25,719 nt of DNA from CAVZLD01 sp964522605 (lineage in GTDB: Bacteria; Planctomycetota; Planctomycetia; Pirellulales; Pirellulaceae): positions 1 to 25,719 of the forward strand of contig CAZFWV010000056.1 of the NCBI GenBank assembly GCA_964522605.1, read 5' to 3'. Below are positions 1-7,909 of the stretch, in pieces. The translations under genes and the position numbers were made by a program. The notes under the pieces are model-generated. The model was not told the DNA's origin. It saw nothing but the letters and a program-made list of their open reading frames with translations, and ran no database searches. Position 1 is the first letter of the stretch. Each line of letters opens with the position of its first letter.

Positions 1-173
1 GGCATCATGACATCCAGCAGAATCAAGTCGGGACGAAACGAGGCCACCTTCGCCAGGGTCTCTTCGCCGTCGGCGGCGAAGGCGAGTTCGCAATCGAAGT
101 CCGCCAGGTAAGCCTCCAACAATTCGGCGTTCGGTTGGTTGTCATCAGCGATCAGAATCTTATTCGCAGCCAT
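1..173 (-). CDS. Response regulator receiver domain (partial, N-terminal part only)
   Basis: The first 57 codons of a CheY-like receiver protein; the rest lies outside the window. Translation begins MAANKILIADDNQ. The acidic pair of the phosphorylation pocket is D10/D11, and the strand ending LILLDVMMP carries the expected phospho-acceptor aspartate at about residue 54. GGAG stands six bases before the ATG at 173. The start lies 32 bases beyond the glyA stop on the same strand, so the two may be co-transcribed. Output domain and partner kinase cannot be seen. The receiver assignment is secure; a stand-alone receiver, a DNA-binding regulator or a longer hybrid all remain possible. Confidence 0.85.
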   Translation of the reverse strand, partial: MAANKILIADDNQPNAELLEAYLADFDCELAFAADGEETLAKVASFRPDLILLDVMM

Positions 174-205
174 CGAGAACTCCACGCGTGGATCACGCGA
201 AAACC

Positions 206-1462
206 TCAGACCGCTTCACAGGCCAAGCCGGGCACCGGGAAGCTCTGACACAGTTCCACCACCGCAGCGCGGATGGTGGACAGTTGGGTGGGATCGTCGG
301 CAGCCTGCAAGGCGGCGAGCATCCAGTCGCCAATCCGCCGCATCTCGTCCACCCCCATTCCTCGGGTCGTGAGCGCGGGCGTGCCGATCCGAATCCCGGA
401 CGGGTCCATCGGCTTTCGCTGATCGAACGGAATCATGTTCTTATTGACCGTGATCCCGCATGATTCGAGCGCCCGTTCGGCAGCCTGTCCTCCCAGACCG
501 AGGGGAGTCACATCCGCCAACAGCAGATGATTGTCGGTTCCGCCACTGACCAACTTCAAACCACCCTGCTGTAAGACCTCGGCGAGCACCCGGGCATTGT
601 TCACCACGCGTTGGGCGTATTCGCGGAACTCGGGCTGCAGTGCCTCGCCAAAACAAACCGCCTTGCCCGCAATCACATGCATCAAGGGTCCACCCTGCAG
701 GCCAGGAAAAACACTTCGATCCAGTTCGCGCGCCGACTCCTGTTTGCAGAGGCAGATTCCGGCGCGGGGTCCGCGCAGCGTCTTGTGCGTCGTCGTCGTC
801 ACAAAATCGGCCACCGGAACCGGGTTGTCATGCAGACCGGCGGCAACCAACCCCGCGTAGTGGGCCATGTCGACCATCAGCTTTGCGCCAACCTGTTCGG
901 CGATTTCCGCAAAGCGAGCATGGGGAATCTCGCGGGGATAGGCACTCGCTCCCGCGATAATCAACTTCGGTCGATGCTCTTTCGCCAAACGCGCCACCTG
1001 GTCGAAGTCAATACGTTGTGTCTCTCGCGTCACCCCGTAGTGCACAAACCGATACAAGCGTCCCGAGGCGTTCAGCTTCATGCCGTGCGTCAGATGACCA
1101 CCGTGCGCCAGATCGAGTCCCAAAACGACGTCGCCTGGACTGAGCACGGTCAGATAGACGGCCATATTGGCTTGCGATCCGGAATGGGGCTGTACGTTCA
1201 CATGCTGCGCCCCAAACAGTTGCTTGGCCCGTTCACGCGCCAGTTCCTCGATCACATCGACGTGCTCGCATCCCCCATAGTAGCGCCGCCCAGGGTAGCC
1301 TTCGGCGTACTTGTTCGTCAGGACCGTGCCGACAGCCTGTAATACTGCCGCACTGGTGTAGTTTTCACTGGCAATCATTTCCAGGCCATCGCGTTGCCGA
1401 TCCAGCTCCGACTGGATCGCGGACCAGACCTCAGGATCCTGATGCTGCAACTGATTCATCAT
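206..1462 (-). CDS. glyA: Serine hydroxymethyltransferase
   Basis: A PLP enzyme that interconverts serine plus tetrahydrofolate with glycine plus 5,10-methylene-tetrahydrofolate, the main one-carbon source, in the cytoplasm. The protein is full length (about 418 residues; the family is usually 410-430). Visible motifs are the N-terminal IASENYTS, the tyrosine-rich YPGRRYYGG loop, the cofactor aspartate in VDMAH (near residue 200) and the Schiff-base lysine in TTTTHKTLRGPR (near residue 228). The C-terminal segment ends with IRIGTPALTTRGM, typical of bacterial GlyA. The ATG at 1462 is preferred, but an ATG at 1459 and a GTG at 1474 are in frame and none has a clear Shine-Dalgarno sequence. The gene runs toward the response regulator at the window edge. 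Confidence 0.97.
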   Translation of the reverse strand: MMNQLQHQDPEVWSAIQSELDRQRDGLEMIASENYTSAAVLQAVGTVLTNKYAEGYPGRRYYGGCEHVDVIEELARERAKQLFGAQHVNVQPHSGSQANMAVYLTVLSPGDVVLGLDLAHGGHLTHGMKLNASGRLYRFVHYGVTRETQRIDFDQVARLAKEHRPKLIIAGASAYPREIPHARFAEIAEQVGAKLMVDMAHYAGLVAAGLHDNPVPVADFVTTTTHKTLRGPRAGICLCKQESARELDRSVFPGLQGGPLMHVIAGKAVCFGEALQPEFREYAQRVVNNARVLAEVLQQGGLKLVSGGTDNHLLLADVTPLGLGGQAAERALESCGITVNKNMIPFDQRKPMDPSGIRIGTPALTTRGMGVDEMRRIGDWMLAALQAADDPTQLSTIRAAVVELCQSFPVPGLACEAV

Positions 1463-1652
1463 CGAGATTTGCACCCAGAAGAAGGAACGCGGACACCCTC
1501 CGCCGTCGCGGAGACGTCTGACGGCGACTGGTCACGGGTCCGCAGGAAGCCACGTGAATCCGACGAGGGGCGGATCTCCCGTGCACGTCCGGGACCGGGG
1601 ACGACGCCGCGGTCAGTAAAAAGGTTGATTCTTGGCCAGCGGGCAAGCAGCG

Positions 1653-3002
1653 TCAATCGGTCGCATCTGCCTGCTCGGGCTCGATCCAAACTCGAACTTG
1701 GCCTTCATTGTCATCGCGCCGTCCGGGACGATCGTTGATTTGCAGGAACAGTTGCCCCGATTCTTCGGGAACCAACCGACATTCCGCGCCGATCGGCCGA
1801 GGATCCAGCAGCGCGGACCGCGTCTGCGAATCCATCGGTCTGTGAATGGCGGCCACCAACATCCCGAGCGGCAAACCCGCATGATACTCTAGGGTCACGC
1901 CCCCGGGTTCGCACCACCAAATCTGCGGTTCCTTGCCAAGCTGATACCGACCTTCGGCCCGAATCCGGTAGGCGGACCCCGCCTGCAACATGGCCCCGGT
2001 CGCCTGCCAGCCAAGATCGGTGCGGATCACGATCGGCTCACCCGGCCGCCAGACTCCCGCTGGCCGATAGAGGACCTCATCCTCCGCCGGGTCGTAGCCG
2101 TAGTCCAGGTGGTGAACGAACAGCTGCCAGCCCTCGCGCAATTGCTCGGCGGCTCTTTCTTTTTGGAGCGCACGCCAGAAGTCACCCGTAAACTGCCGCT
2201 CCGGGCGCTGCACCTCCGAAGGCAGTCTTCGGAACGCGGTGCGCCAGCGTGGGTGCCGATCGAAAAACGTGGCCGCCGCCCACGTCCACGCATACGGCTC
2301 AACTTGCCGAAAGCGAATCGGATCCAGCTGCAGGATCTCTCCCAACCCCAGAATTTCCCCCCGCGCCACCGCATCTTGGATCAGCTTGATGCGCCCCCAA
2401 TACGGCACTTCTTCTCGCCGCTGGGGTAATACGTTGAGCGTCAGACGCTCCTCCGACCAGCGATGCGTCGCCAACAGTTCGGCGATTCCCTCCATGTACC
2501 ACGGCGGTCCCGCGCCACCGAGATTCGCGCGCATGAACGCGTGAGTCCCCTCATGGAGCACCAAATGGCGAAGGAAATACTCACTGGGCTGCTCCAGCAC
2601 CCAGAAGTCATTGCCCCTCTGGTATCCATGCAAGAAGGGTGGCAAGTCGGCGGGCAACAGCCCCTGCTGCTGGAACCGCGAACGATCTCGGATCAGAAAC
2701 CCGCGAACCTGCCAAGCGCGGTCGTTGGGGACCGGCACGCGGAAATAGTCGGCCCACTGCGGTACCGCCTGATCGAAGACACGGGCCAACTCGTCCACCG
2801 CGGGAGCCGCGGGTAAATCCGTCAGCAATGTGACGTAGCGGCCGTCGATCCGCCGCAACGGCCCTCCCGGCGAATCGCTTGTCGCCGGAGCCGCCGCCGG
2901 AGCCGCCGCCGGGACCTGCCCAATCCCCGCCCCAAGCCCACACCCGAGGGCCACCCCCATCTGCAGCAGGACTCTTCGCGATAGATTACCCTCTATCTTC
3001 AC
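1653..3002 (-). CDS. Tat-exported HExxH metallopeptidase-like protein (DUF1570-like) with lectin-like C terminus
   Basis: A 449-residue protein of uncertain role. The N terminus carries SRRVLLQ (residues 8-14) followed by a hydrophobic stretch, a twin-arginine signal, so it is probably exported folded. A low-complexity Pro/Ala linker (about 30-41) follows. The core has HEGTH (150-154), an HExxH zinc site, and then EGIAELLATH (171-180), which supplies a candidate third glutamate ligand as in gluzincin-fold peptidases. This layout resembles DUF1570 proteins, common in planctomycetes. The last about 120 residues end in LFLQINDRPGRRDDNEG, which resembles the calcium-binding end of PA-IL/LecA-type galactose-binding modules. 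The GTG start is chosen because it keeps the Tat motif intact; GAGG lies eight bases upstream. The substrate is unknown. Confidence 0.7.
   Translation of the reverse strand: MKIEGNLSRRVLLQMGVALGCGLGAGIGQVPAAAPAAAPATSDSPGGPLRRIDGRYVTLLTDLPAAPAVDELARVFDQAVPQWADYFRVPVPNDRAWQVRGFLIRDRSRFQQQGLLPADLPPFLHGYQRGNDFWVLEQPSEYFLRHLVLHEGTHAFMRANLGGAGPPWYMEGIAELLATHRWSEERLTLNVLPQRREEVPYWGRIKLIQDAVARGEILGLGEILQLDPIRFRQVEPYAWTWAAATFFDRHPRWRTAFRRLPSEVQRPERQFTGDFWRALQKERAAEQLREGWQLFVHHLDYGYDPAEDEVLYRPAGVWRPGEPIVIRTDLGWQATGAMLQAGSAYRIRAEGRYQLGKEPQIWWCEPGGVTLEYHAGLPLGMLVAAIHRPMDSQTRSALLDPRPIGAECRLVPEESGQLFLQINDRPGRRDDNEGQVRVWIEPEQADATD
2885..2915 (-). repeat. Short GCC/GGA-rich tandem repeat coding a Pro-Ala linker
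   Basis: Near-identical 9-12 base units encode the PAAAPAAAPA linker of the exported peptidase-like protein, just after its signal sequence. Such tracts are prone to length change by slippage. The reading frame is kept. Confidence 0.6.
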
Positions 3003-3038
3003 AGGCCAGACCTCGGTACGGTGGACTCTTTCAGTACG

Positions 3039-3044
3039 ATTCTA
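3039..3044 (-). promoter_or_regulatory. Possible -10 box of the exported peptidase gene
   Basis: TAGAAT on the minus strand, about 37 bases upstream of the GTG at 3002, matches the -10 element seen before nrdJ and hpf in this window. No good -35 hexamer stands 16-18 bases upstream, so the call rests on the -10 alone. Confidence 0.35.
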
Positions 3045-3083
3045 GCGGTTGACTCGCGATGCGGCAGGGCCGCAACCGGGAGT

Positions 3084-3111
3084 AGTCTGTAGCCTGCAGT
3101 CTGTAGCCTGT
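3084..3111. repeat. Two-unit 14-bp tandem repeat
   Basis: The 13-mer AGTCTGTAGCCTG occurs at 3084-3096 and again at 3098-3110, a 14-base period, followed by a third partial TAGG. It lies in the spacer between the divergent peptidase and substrate-binding genes. It is AT-richer than its surroundings. No function is apparent. Confidence 0.8.
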
Positions 3112-3193
3112 AGGGGTGATTTCTTGCCGAGAGCACAACGTTTTCACCGCTAGCCGAGTAAAGGACGGGGACGAGCCCCGGCGAAATCCGCAA

Positions 3194-4237
3194 ATGGCGC
3201 GCTTTCGGGGAACCCTTTCGCTGTCCGATTGGCTGGTCGGCTGCTGGCTGCCCCTCGTGGTGGTCGGCGGGTGCCAACCCAGCAGCGACTCGGAGGTCGT
3301 GGTGTACACGGCTTTGGACCGGCAGTTTTCCGAACCGCTCTTCGAACAATTTACGCAGCAGACAGGCATTCGCGTTCGCGCAAAGTATGACACGGAGGCC
3401 AACAAAACCGTTGGCCTGACCAACTTAATTATGAACGAAGCTGTGCGGCCCCGCTGCGATGTGTTCTGGAACAATGAAATCCTGAATACGCTGCGCCTGC
3501 AACAGCAGGACCTGCTCCGGGCCTACCGAAGTCCCCGGACCGCAGACTACGCCGCCGAATTCCGCGACCCGGATGGACACTGGTACGGTTTCGCCGCGCG
3601 CGCCCGGGTCCTGCTGGTCAACACCGAATTGCTCGGCGATTCCCCACCACCATCGTCGATCCATGCGCTGATCGATCCACGCTGGAAGGGCCAGGTCGGC
3701 GTGGCCAAACCGTTGTTCGGAACGACCGCCACGCACGCCGCCTGCCTGTTCGCCGTCTGGGGGCCGGAGCGGGCGAAAGCCTACTTCCGTCAGTTGCAGG
3801 AACAGGCACAGATTCTGCCCGGAAACCGTCAGGTCGCCCAGGCCGTCGCCGGCAAGCAACTCGTGTTTGGTCTGACCGATACGGACGATGCGATGCTGGA
3901 GATTGAGCGGGGGATGCCCGTCCAGATCGTCTATCCGGATCAACAGCCCGACGGGCTCGGGACGTTGTTGATTCCCAACACATTGGCACTGATCCGAGGC
4001 GGTCCCCACCCATCGGCAGCAGAACAATTGTTGGATTTCCTGTTGGCACCCGAAAACGAACAGCGACTGGCAGACGGGCCAAGTGCCCAGATCCCCCTGA
4101 ATCGGCAAGCCTCGCCTTCGGCCCGCGTCGCAACTCCTCCAACAATGCGGCCGATGCGCGTCGATTTCGCGGCGGCCGCCGAGCAATGGGAGACGGCTGC
4201 CGAGTTCCTGCGAGACCTGTTCGCCTCCACACCTTAA
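3194..4237 (+). CDS. ABC-type substrate-binding lipoprotein, iron(III)/FbpA-like family
   Basis: A predicted periplasmic binding lipoprotein of 347 residues. It has a basic N terminus, a hydrophobic segment and the lipobox VGGC at residues 24-27, so Cys27 should be lipidated. The mature part opens with EVVVYTALDRQFSEPLFEQF, followed by QTGIRVRAKYDTEA and a CDVFWNNE segment, the pattern of the FbpA/AfuA type of solute-binding proteins that serve iron(III) and related importers. The ligand could also be thiamine or another small solute, as family-level resemblance does not fix it. The ATG at 3194 is chosen because it gives a normal lipoprotein signal; reading on to 3116 would add 26 residues before it. 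No clear Shine-Dalgarno is seen, and a CGGGG/CCCCG hairpin (3166-3180) sits just upstream. No permease or ATPase gene lies nearby. Confidence 0.8.
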   Translation: MARFRGTLSLSDWLVGCWLPLVVVGGCQPSSDSEVVVYTALDRQFSEPLFEQFTQQTGIRVRAKYDTEANKTVGLTNLIMNEAVRPRCDVFWNNEILNTLRLQQQDLLRAYRSPRTADYAAEFRDPDGHWYGFAARARVLLVNTELLGDSPPPSSIHALIDPRWKGQVGVAKPLFGTTATHAACLFAVWGPERAKAYFRQLQEQAQILPGNRQVAQAVAGKQLVFGLTDTDDAMLEIERGMPVQIVYPDQQPDGLGTLLIPNTLALIRGGPHPSAAEQLLDFLLAPENEQRLADGPSAQIPLNRQASPSARVATPPTMRPMRVDFAAAAEQWETAAEFLRDLFASTP

Positions 4238-4338
4238 CAGCCGGTCAAAACATAGCAGAGGCACGGTTTTCCTCGCCGAAAGAGGTTGTGCAATTGAGAA
4301 GGTGTTGGTTTGGAGAGGATTATTTCACCCTCCCAGTA

Positions 4339-4476
4339 GCGAATCGTTTAACCCGCAGCCGTCAGGCGAGGTCCGCTTCTGGATCCGGCTGTCGCTGGCC
4401 GCAACCTCCGGAAACGTGCGGCGCGAGCCTGTGGTACCACGAACCTCGCCTGACGGCTGCGGGTTAAACGCATCGC
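4339..4476. repeat. Palindromic repeat element, copy 1
   Basis: A perfect 28-base inverted repeat: the left arm at 4345-4372 begins CGTTTAACCCGCAGCC and ends GGCGAGGT, and the right arm at 4443-4470 is its exact complement. The arms enclose a 70-base core. GCGA flanks both ends two bases outside the arms. A second copy with the same 28-base arms lies at 17067-17215. Both copies lie between genes. The size and form fit a REP-like or MITE-like non-coding element; no transposase is in the window. Confidence 0.95.
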
Positions 4477-4694
4477 GACGAAACCTGTTCGAAAACACCG
4501 GCAAAACCAAGAGTTCTCAACGGCATGACCTCTTCCCTCTTCGGAGGTAGACGGGGCCATTCGAGCAGATGGGATCTGGAAAACCTAAGTCAACCAGGGT
4601 ATTTAAGAGCAATAGAGAGCAACTCGTTTCCAGCTGCCCCGAGGGACCAATCGGGTCCACCGAGGAGGCCGCAGCGGCCGGAGACGATTTGCGT

Positions 4695-4723
4695 TTGTCG
4701 GGGGGCCCTCGGAGGATTAGAAT
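4695..4723 (+). promoter_or_regulatory. Candidate hpf promoter
   Basis: TTGTCG (4695-4700) and TAGAAT (4718-4723) are separated by 17 bases, a good housekeeping-sigma spacing. Transcription would begin near 4730, giving a leader of about 50 bases before the GTG of hpf. Confidence 0.6.
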
Positions 4724-4781
4724 GAAGGGCTTGTCTATCTTCTTCATCTGCGGCTGGATCCGAGTTTAAGGAGGGGGCCGG

Positions 4782-5153
4782 GTGCAAATCAACATCTCGA
4801 CGCGTCACGGTCAACTGAGCGCTGCAACCCAGGAAAAAATCTCCGAAAAAGTACGCAAACTGACGCGTTATCACGATCGGCTGTCGGCGGCAGTTGTGAC
4901 GGTCAGTTTGAACGGAGAGGAAGGAGCCGCGGTGGAAATCCAGATTACCGCGGAGCGAGCCGGGAAGTTCGTGGCTTCGGACGATTCGGGCAGCTTGATG
5001 ACCTCGCTGGACGCCGCGCTGCATAAAGTAGAACAACAATTGAAGAAGCATAAAGACAAATTTACGAATCGCCGGACGTCAGGACGCCGGGTCTCGGTGG
5101 AAACCGAGACGGGACCGGCGGCACCGGACGAGAGCCTGGCGGAAGAGGATTAA
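4782..5153 (+). CDS. hpf: Ribosome hibernation-promoting factor, short form
   Basis: A 123-residue HPF/YfiA-type protein that binds the 30S subunit in the decoding region and silences ribosomes when growth slows. The opening QINISTRHGQLSAATQEKIS and the VRKLTRYHDRL helix are typical, as is the SLDAALHKVEQQLKKHKDK helix near the end of the domain. The last about 25 residues are a polar acidic tail. It lacks the C-terminal dimerisation domain of long HPF, so it is the short type. The start is GTG, supported by AAGGAGG seven bases before it. It leads the cluster with ptsN, ptsH and ptsI, the same association seen downstream of rpoN in proteobacteria, though rpoN is not here. Confidence 0.93.
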   Translation: MQINISTRHGQLSAATQEKISEKVRKLTRYHDRLSAAVVTVSLNGEEGAAVEIQITAERAGKFVASDDSGSLMTSLDAALHKVEQQLKKHKDKFTNRRTSGRRVSVETETGPAAPDESLAEED

Positions 5154-5303
5154 GTTCGGCAAGATCCGAGCGAGCGGGCTGTTCGACGCGAGGCGAAGGA
5201 GAGCCTCTGGAAAAGAAAACATTGAGCGTCAGATATCAGACGATCGGGATCGGCGCGGAGTCCGACGAATTCCGTTCGCTGACCGGAGTGAGGAAGGGTT
5301 CGT

Positions 5304-5780
5304 ATGAAGTTTGCAGATTTTGTCTGTCAGGAAGCAATTCGAGCGCAGTTAACCGCAGAGGACAAGGAATCGGTAATTCGGGAACTCGTGGGGGCTCTAG
5401 TCGAGTCGGGCAAAGTGGCCACGAGTGATAGCGAGGACATCGTTCGCGCGATCATCAAGCGGGAAGAACTGGGAAGCACGGGTATTGGGCGGGGCGTCGC
5501 AGTGCCCCATACGAAGCATCCAAGCGTCGAGCGCTTGGTCGGAACCGTGGGCATCAGTCATGAGGGCGTCGACTTTGACAGCCTGGATGGAGAGAAGGTC
5601 CAGCTGTTGTTCCTGCTGGTTTCCCCGCCGGACCGCCCGGGCGACCACCTCCGCGCGCTCGAAAATATTTCGCGGCAGTTGCGGGACGACATGTTCTGCA
5701 AATTCCTGAAGCAGGCGAAGACCAGCGAAGACATTTGTCAGCTCCTCGAGGAAGCCGACAACAACCAATTCGTCTCCTAA
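5304..5780 (+). CDS. ptsN: PTS EIIA domain protein, nitrogen-regulatory (PtsN) type
   Basis: A 158-residue single-domain EIIA of the fructose/mannitol/Ntr family. It accepts phosphate from HPr on the histidine of GRGVAVPHTKHP (His69). LGSTGIGRG before it and the DHLRALENISRQLRD helix later are family signatures. There is no fused EIIB or EIIC, and none nearby, so a regulatory role is more likely than sugar import. The ATG is preceded by AGGAAGG at a good distance. It lies 150 bases downstream of hpf and 22 bases before the HPr gene. A fructose-type EIIA cannot be ruled out from sequence alone. Confidence 0.88.
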   Translation: MKFADFVCQEAIRAQLTAEDKESVIRELVGALVESGKVATSDSEDIVRAIIKREELGSTGIGRGVAVPHTKHPSVERLVGTVGISHEGVDFDSLDGEKVQLLFLLVSPPDRPGDHLRALENISRQLRDDMFCKFLKQAKTSEDICQLLEEADNNQFVS

Positions 5781-5802
5781 CGAGCTTCTGCCGCGAGATT
5801 CC

Positions 5803-6141
5803 ATGGACCAACCCACTGTCACAAAGACGGTTACGATCGTCAATCCGCAGGGCTTGCATGCCCGTCCGGCCGATCTCTTCGTGAAGCTTGCGAATCGCTT
5901 CTCGGCAGCGATCCGGATCACGAAGGACAACGAATCGGTCGATGGCAAGAGCATCCTGAGCATCTTGACCCTCGGCGCGGAACAGGGGACCCAGCTGGAG
6001 ATTTCGGCCACCGGAACCGATGCGGACGCCGCCGTGGCTGCATTATCGGAACTCGTGGAGCAAGGCTTTGAGATCGAGCCCGGCTGGAACAATCCTTCCT
6101 GGAATGAGACGAGCGACAGCTCGACTTCGTCCCCGAAATGA
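5803..6141 (+). CDS. ptsH: Phosphocarrier protein HPr
   Basis: A 112-residue HPr. The catalytic histidine lies in NPQGLHARPAD (His19), phosphorylated by enzyme I. GKSILSIL contains a serine (Ser50) at the place of the regulatory Ser46, so control by an HPr kinase is possible, although hprK is not in the window. The HPr fold is complete by about residue 90; the remaining 20 or so residues are a Trp/Asn/Ser-rich tail not found in standard HPr of about 85-90 residues. The gene sits 22 bases after ptsN and 18 before ptsI, a tight operon. The ribosome binding site is weak. Confidence 0.94.
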   Translation: MDQPTVTKTVTIVNPQGLHARPADLFVKLANRFSAAIRITKDNESVDGKSILSILTLGAEQGTQLEISATGTDADAAVAALSELVEQGFEIEPGWNNPSWNETSDSSTSSPK

Positions 6142-6159
6142 CCGTGACGTGGGAGCACG

Positions 6160-7905
6160 ATGCAGATCTTTCAAGGGATTGCCGTCTCGCCCGGAGTGGC
6201 GATCGGAGAGGCCTTCGTTCTTGACAACGAAGGCTTTCGTATTCCCCGCCGGACCGTCAGTCAGGATGCCGTCGAAGACGAAATCGGGCGGCTACGACAG
6301 TCCGTCGAAGCGGTGTCGCGCGACCTCGAGCGATACCGACAGGCGATCGCCGGCCAGTTGGGCGAGCAGTATGGGGCCATCTTTTCTGCTCAACTGCAGA
6401 TGCTGCGCGATGCTCGACTGCAGACGGAGCTGGAAAACCTGATCCGCGCGCGGCACTTTACGCCCGAATACGCGGTCAGTCGCACGCTGCGAGGCTACGC
6501 CAAGGTCTTCCAGAATCTGGAAAACCGATACATGGCGGAACGCGCACATGACGTGCAGGACATCGAAAAGCGACTGCTCCGGGATCTACTGGGCCGACAA
6601 CGGCAGGAACTGGCTCACGTCCGTGAGCCGGTGATCGTGCTGACGCACGACCTGACACCCAGCGAAGCGGCGAATCTCGACCCACGTTATGTGCTGGCCT
6701 TTGTCTCCGAAGTTGGCGGTCCCGGAGGGCATACGGCCATCGTCGCTGAGGCGTTGGAGCTGCCGGCGGTCGTGGGCACCGGACCGTTTCTCTCCGAGGT
6801 CTCCGGCGGAGACCGGTTGATCGTCGATGGCGATCACGGCCAGGTGATTCTGCGACCGGATGCGGAGACGCTGACGCGGTATCAACGGGAGGCGGAGCAG
6901 CATCGGAGCCAGGCGGAACGGTTGAAACAGCTGCGTGATTTGCCCGCCGAAACGCTGGACGGGCACCGTATCCACCTGAACGCGAACATTGAGTTTCCGC
7001 GGGAGGTGGAGAGTTGTATCGCCCGCGGCGCGGATGGCATCGGTCTGTACCGAACCGAGTTCCTCTATTTGGGGAGTGCGGAAGATCCGACCGAAGCAGA
7101 CCATTTCGAAGCGTATCGGAAGGTGGTCCAGGCGATGAAGGGCCGTCCGGTCGTGATCCGCACGCTCGATCTGGGTGCCGACAAAATGGGCCGGGATCCT
7201 CAGGACGAAAACGAACGCAACCCGTTCCTCGGCCTGCGGAGCATCCGCCTGTCGCTGCGGAACTTACCGCTGTTCCGGACCCAGTTGCGGGCGATTCTGC
7301 GCGCGAGTGCCTTCGGGCCGGTCCAGGTGATGTTCCCGTTAATCAGCACGTTGGATGAGCTGCGGCAGGCCAAGGGCATCCTATTCGACCTGATGCAGGA
7401 TCTGGAGCAGGCCGGCGAACCGTTTGATCAACGGATCCAGGTGGGGATGATGGTCGAAGTCCCCGCGGCCGCCATGCTGACCGAGCGGTTCGCGAAGGAG
7501 GTCGACTTCCTGAGCATCGGCACGAATGACCTGATTCAGTACACTCTGGCCGTCGACCGTAGCAACAAAGACGTCGCATCGCTGTACAATGCGAGCGACC
7601 CGTCCATCGTGCAGCTGATCCATCGCGTGGTGGAGGCTGCCCGACAGCCCGGCATCCCGGTGGCTCTCTGCGGTCAGATGAGTGCCAGCCCGGTCTACAC
7701 GATGCTGCTGCTGGGACTGGGGTTGACCGAGTTGAGCGTACCGCCGGTTGCGATTCCGGAGATTAAGAATGTGTGCCGTCGCGTGACGCTGGGCGATTGC
7801 CAGCGGGTCGCCGAGCGAGCCCTGCAATTGGAAACCGCCGCCGAAGTGACGGACTACCTGAAAGAAGAATTGGCTCGAGTATTACCCGACTTGCTGGTTC
7901 ACTGA
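6160..7905 (+). CDS. ptsI: Phosphoenolpyruvate-protein phosphotransferase (enzyme I)
   Basis: A 581-residue enzyme I, normal length. It takes phosphate from phosphoenolpyruvate and passes it to HPr. The N-terminal phosphohistidine domain has GGHTAIVAEALELPAVVGT with the active histidine at residue 191. The preceding residues read GGPG where the usual motif is GGRTS, a variant to note. The C-terminal PEP-binding barrel shows GIGLYRTEFL (Arg298), VVIRTLDLGADK, the metal-binding region MMVEVPAAA, SIGTNDLIQY and the catalytic cysteine in ALCGQM (Cys504). GGGAG stands just before the ATG. It is last in the hpf-ptsN-ptsH-ptsI cluster. Confidence 0.96.
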   Translation: MQIFQGIAVSPGVAIGEAFVLDNEGFRIPRRTVSQDAVEDEIGRLRQSVEAVSRDLERYRQAIAGQLGEQYGAIFSAQLQMLRDARLQTELENLIRARHFTPEYAVSRTLRGYAKVFQNLENRYMAERAHDVQDIEKRLLRDLLGRQRQELAHVREPVIVLTHDLTPSEAANLDPRYVLAFVSEVGGPGGHTAIVAEALELPAVVGTGPFLSEVSGGDRLIVDGDHGQVILRPDAETLTRYQREAEQHRSQAERLKQLRDLPAETLDGHRIHLNANIEFPREVESCIARGADGIGLYRTEFLYLGSAEDPTEADHFEAYRKVVQAMKGRPVVIRTLDLGADKMGRDPQDENERNPFLGLRSIRLSLRNLPLFRTQLRAILRASAFGPVQVMFPLISTLDELRQAKGILFDLMQDLEQAGEPFDQRIQVGMMVEVPAAAMLTERFAKEVDFLSIGTNDLIQYTLAVDRSNKDVASLYNASDPSIVQLIHRVVEAARQPGIPVALCGQMSASPVYTMLLLGLGLTELSVPPVAIPEIKNVCRRVTLGDCQRVAERALQLETAAEVTDYLKEELARVLPDLLVH

Positions 7906-7909
7906 GTTC

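Larger units (their letters stand above)
4238..4781. other. Spacer between binding-protein gene and hpf
   Basis: About 540 bases without a credible gene. It holds a palindromic repeat element (4339-4476) with a related left flank starting near 4266, the hpf promoter (4695-4723) and the strong hpf ribosome binding site at 4768-4774. The short open frames here are produced by the repeat itself and by chance. Confidence 0.7.
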
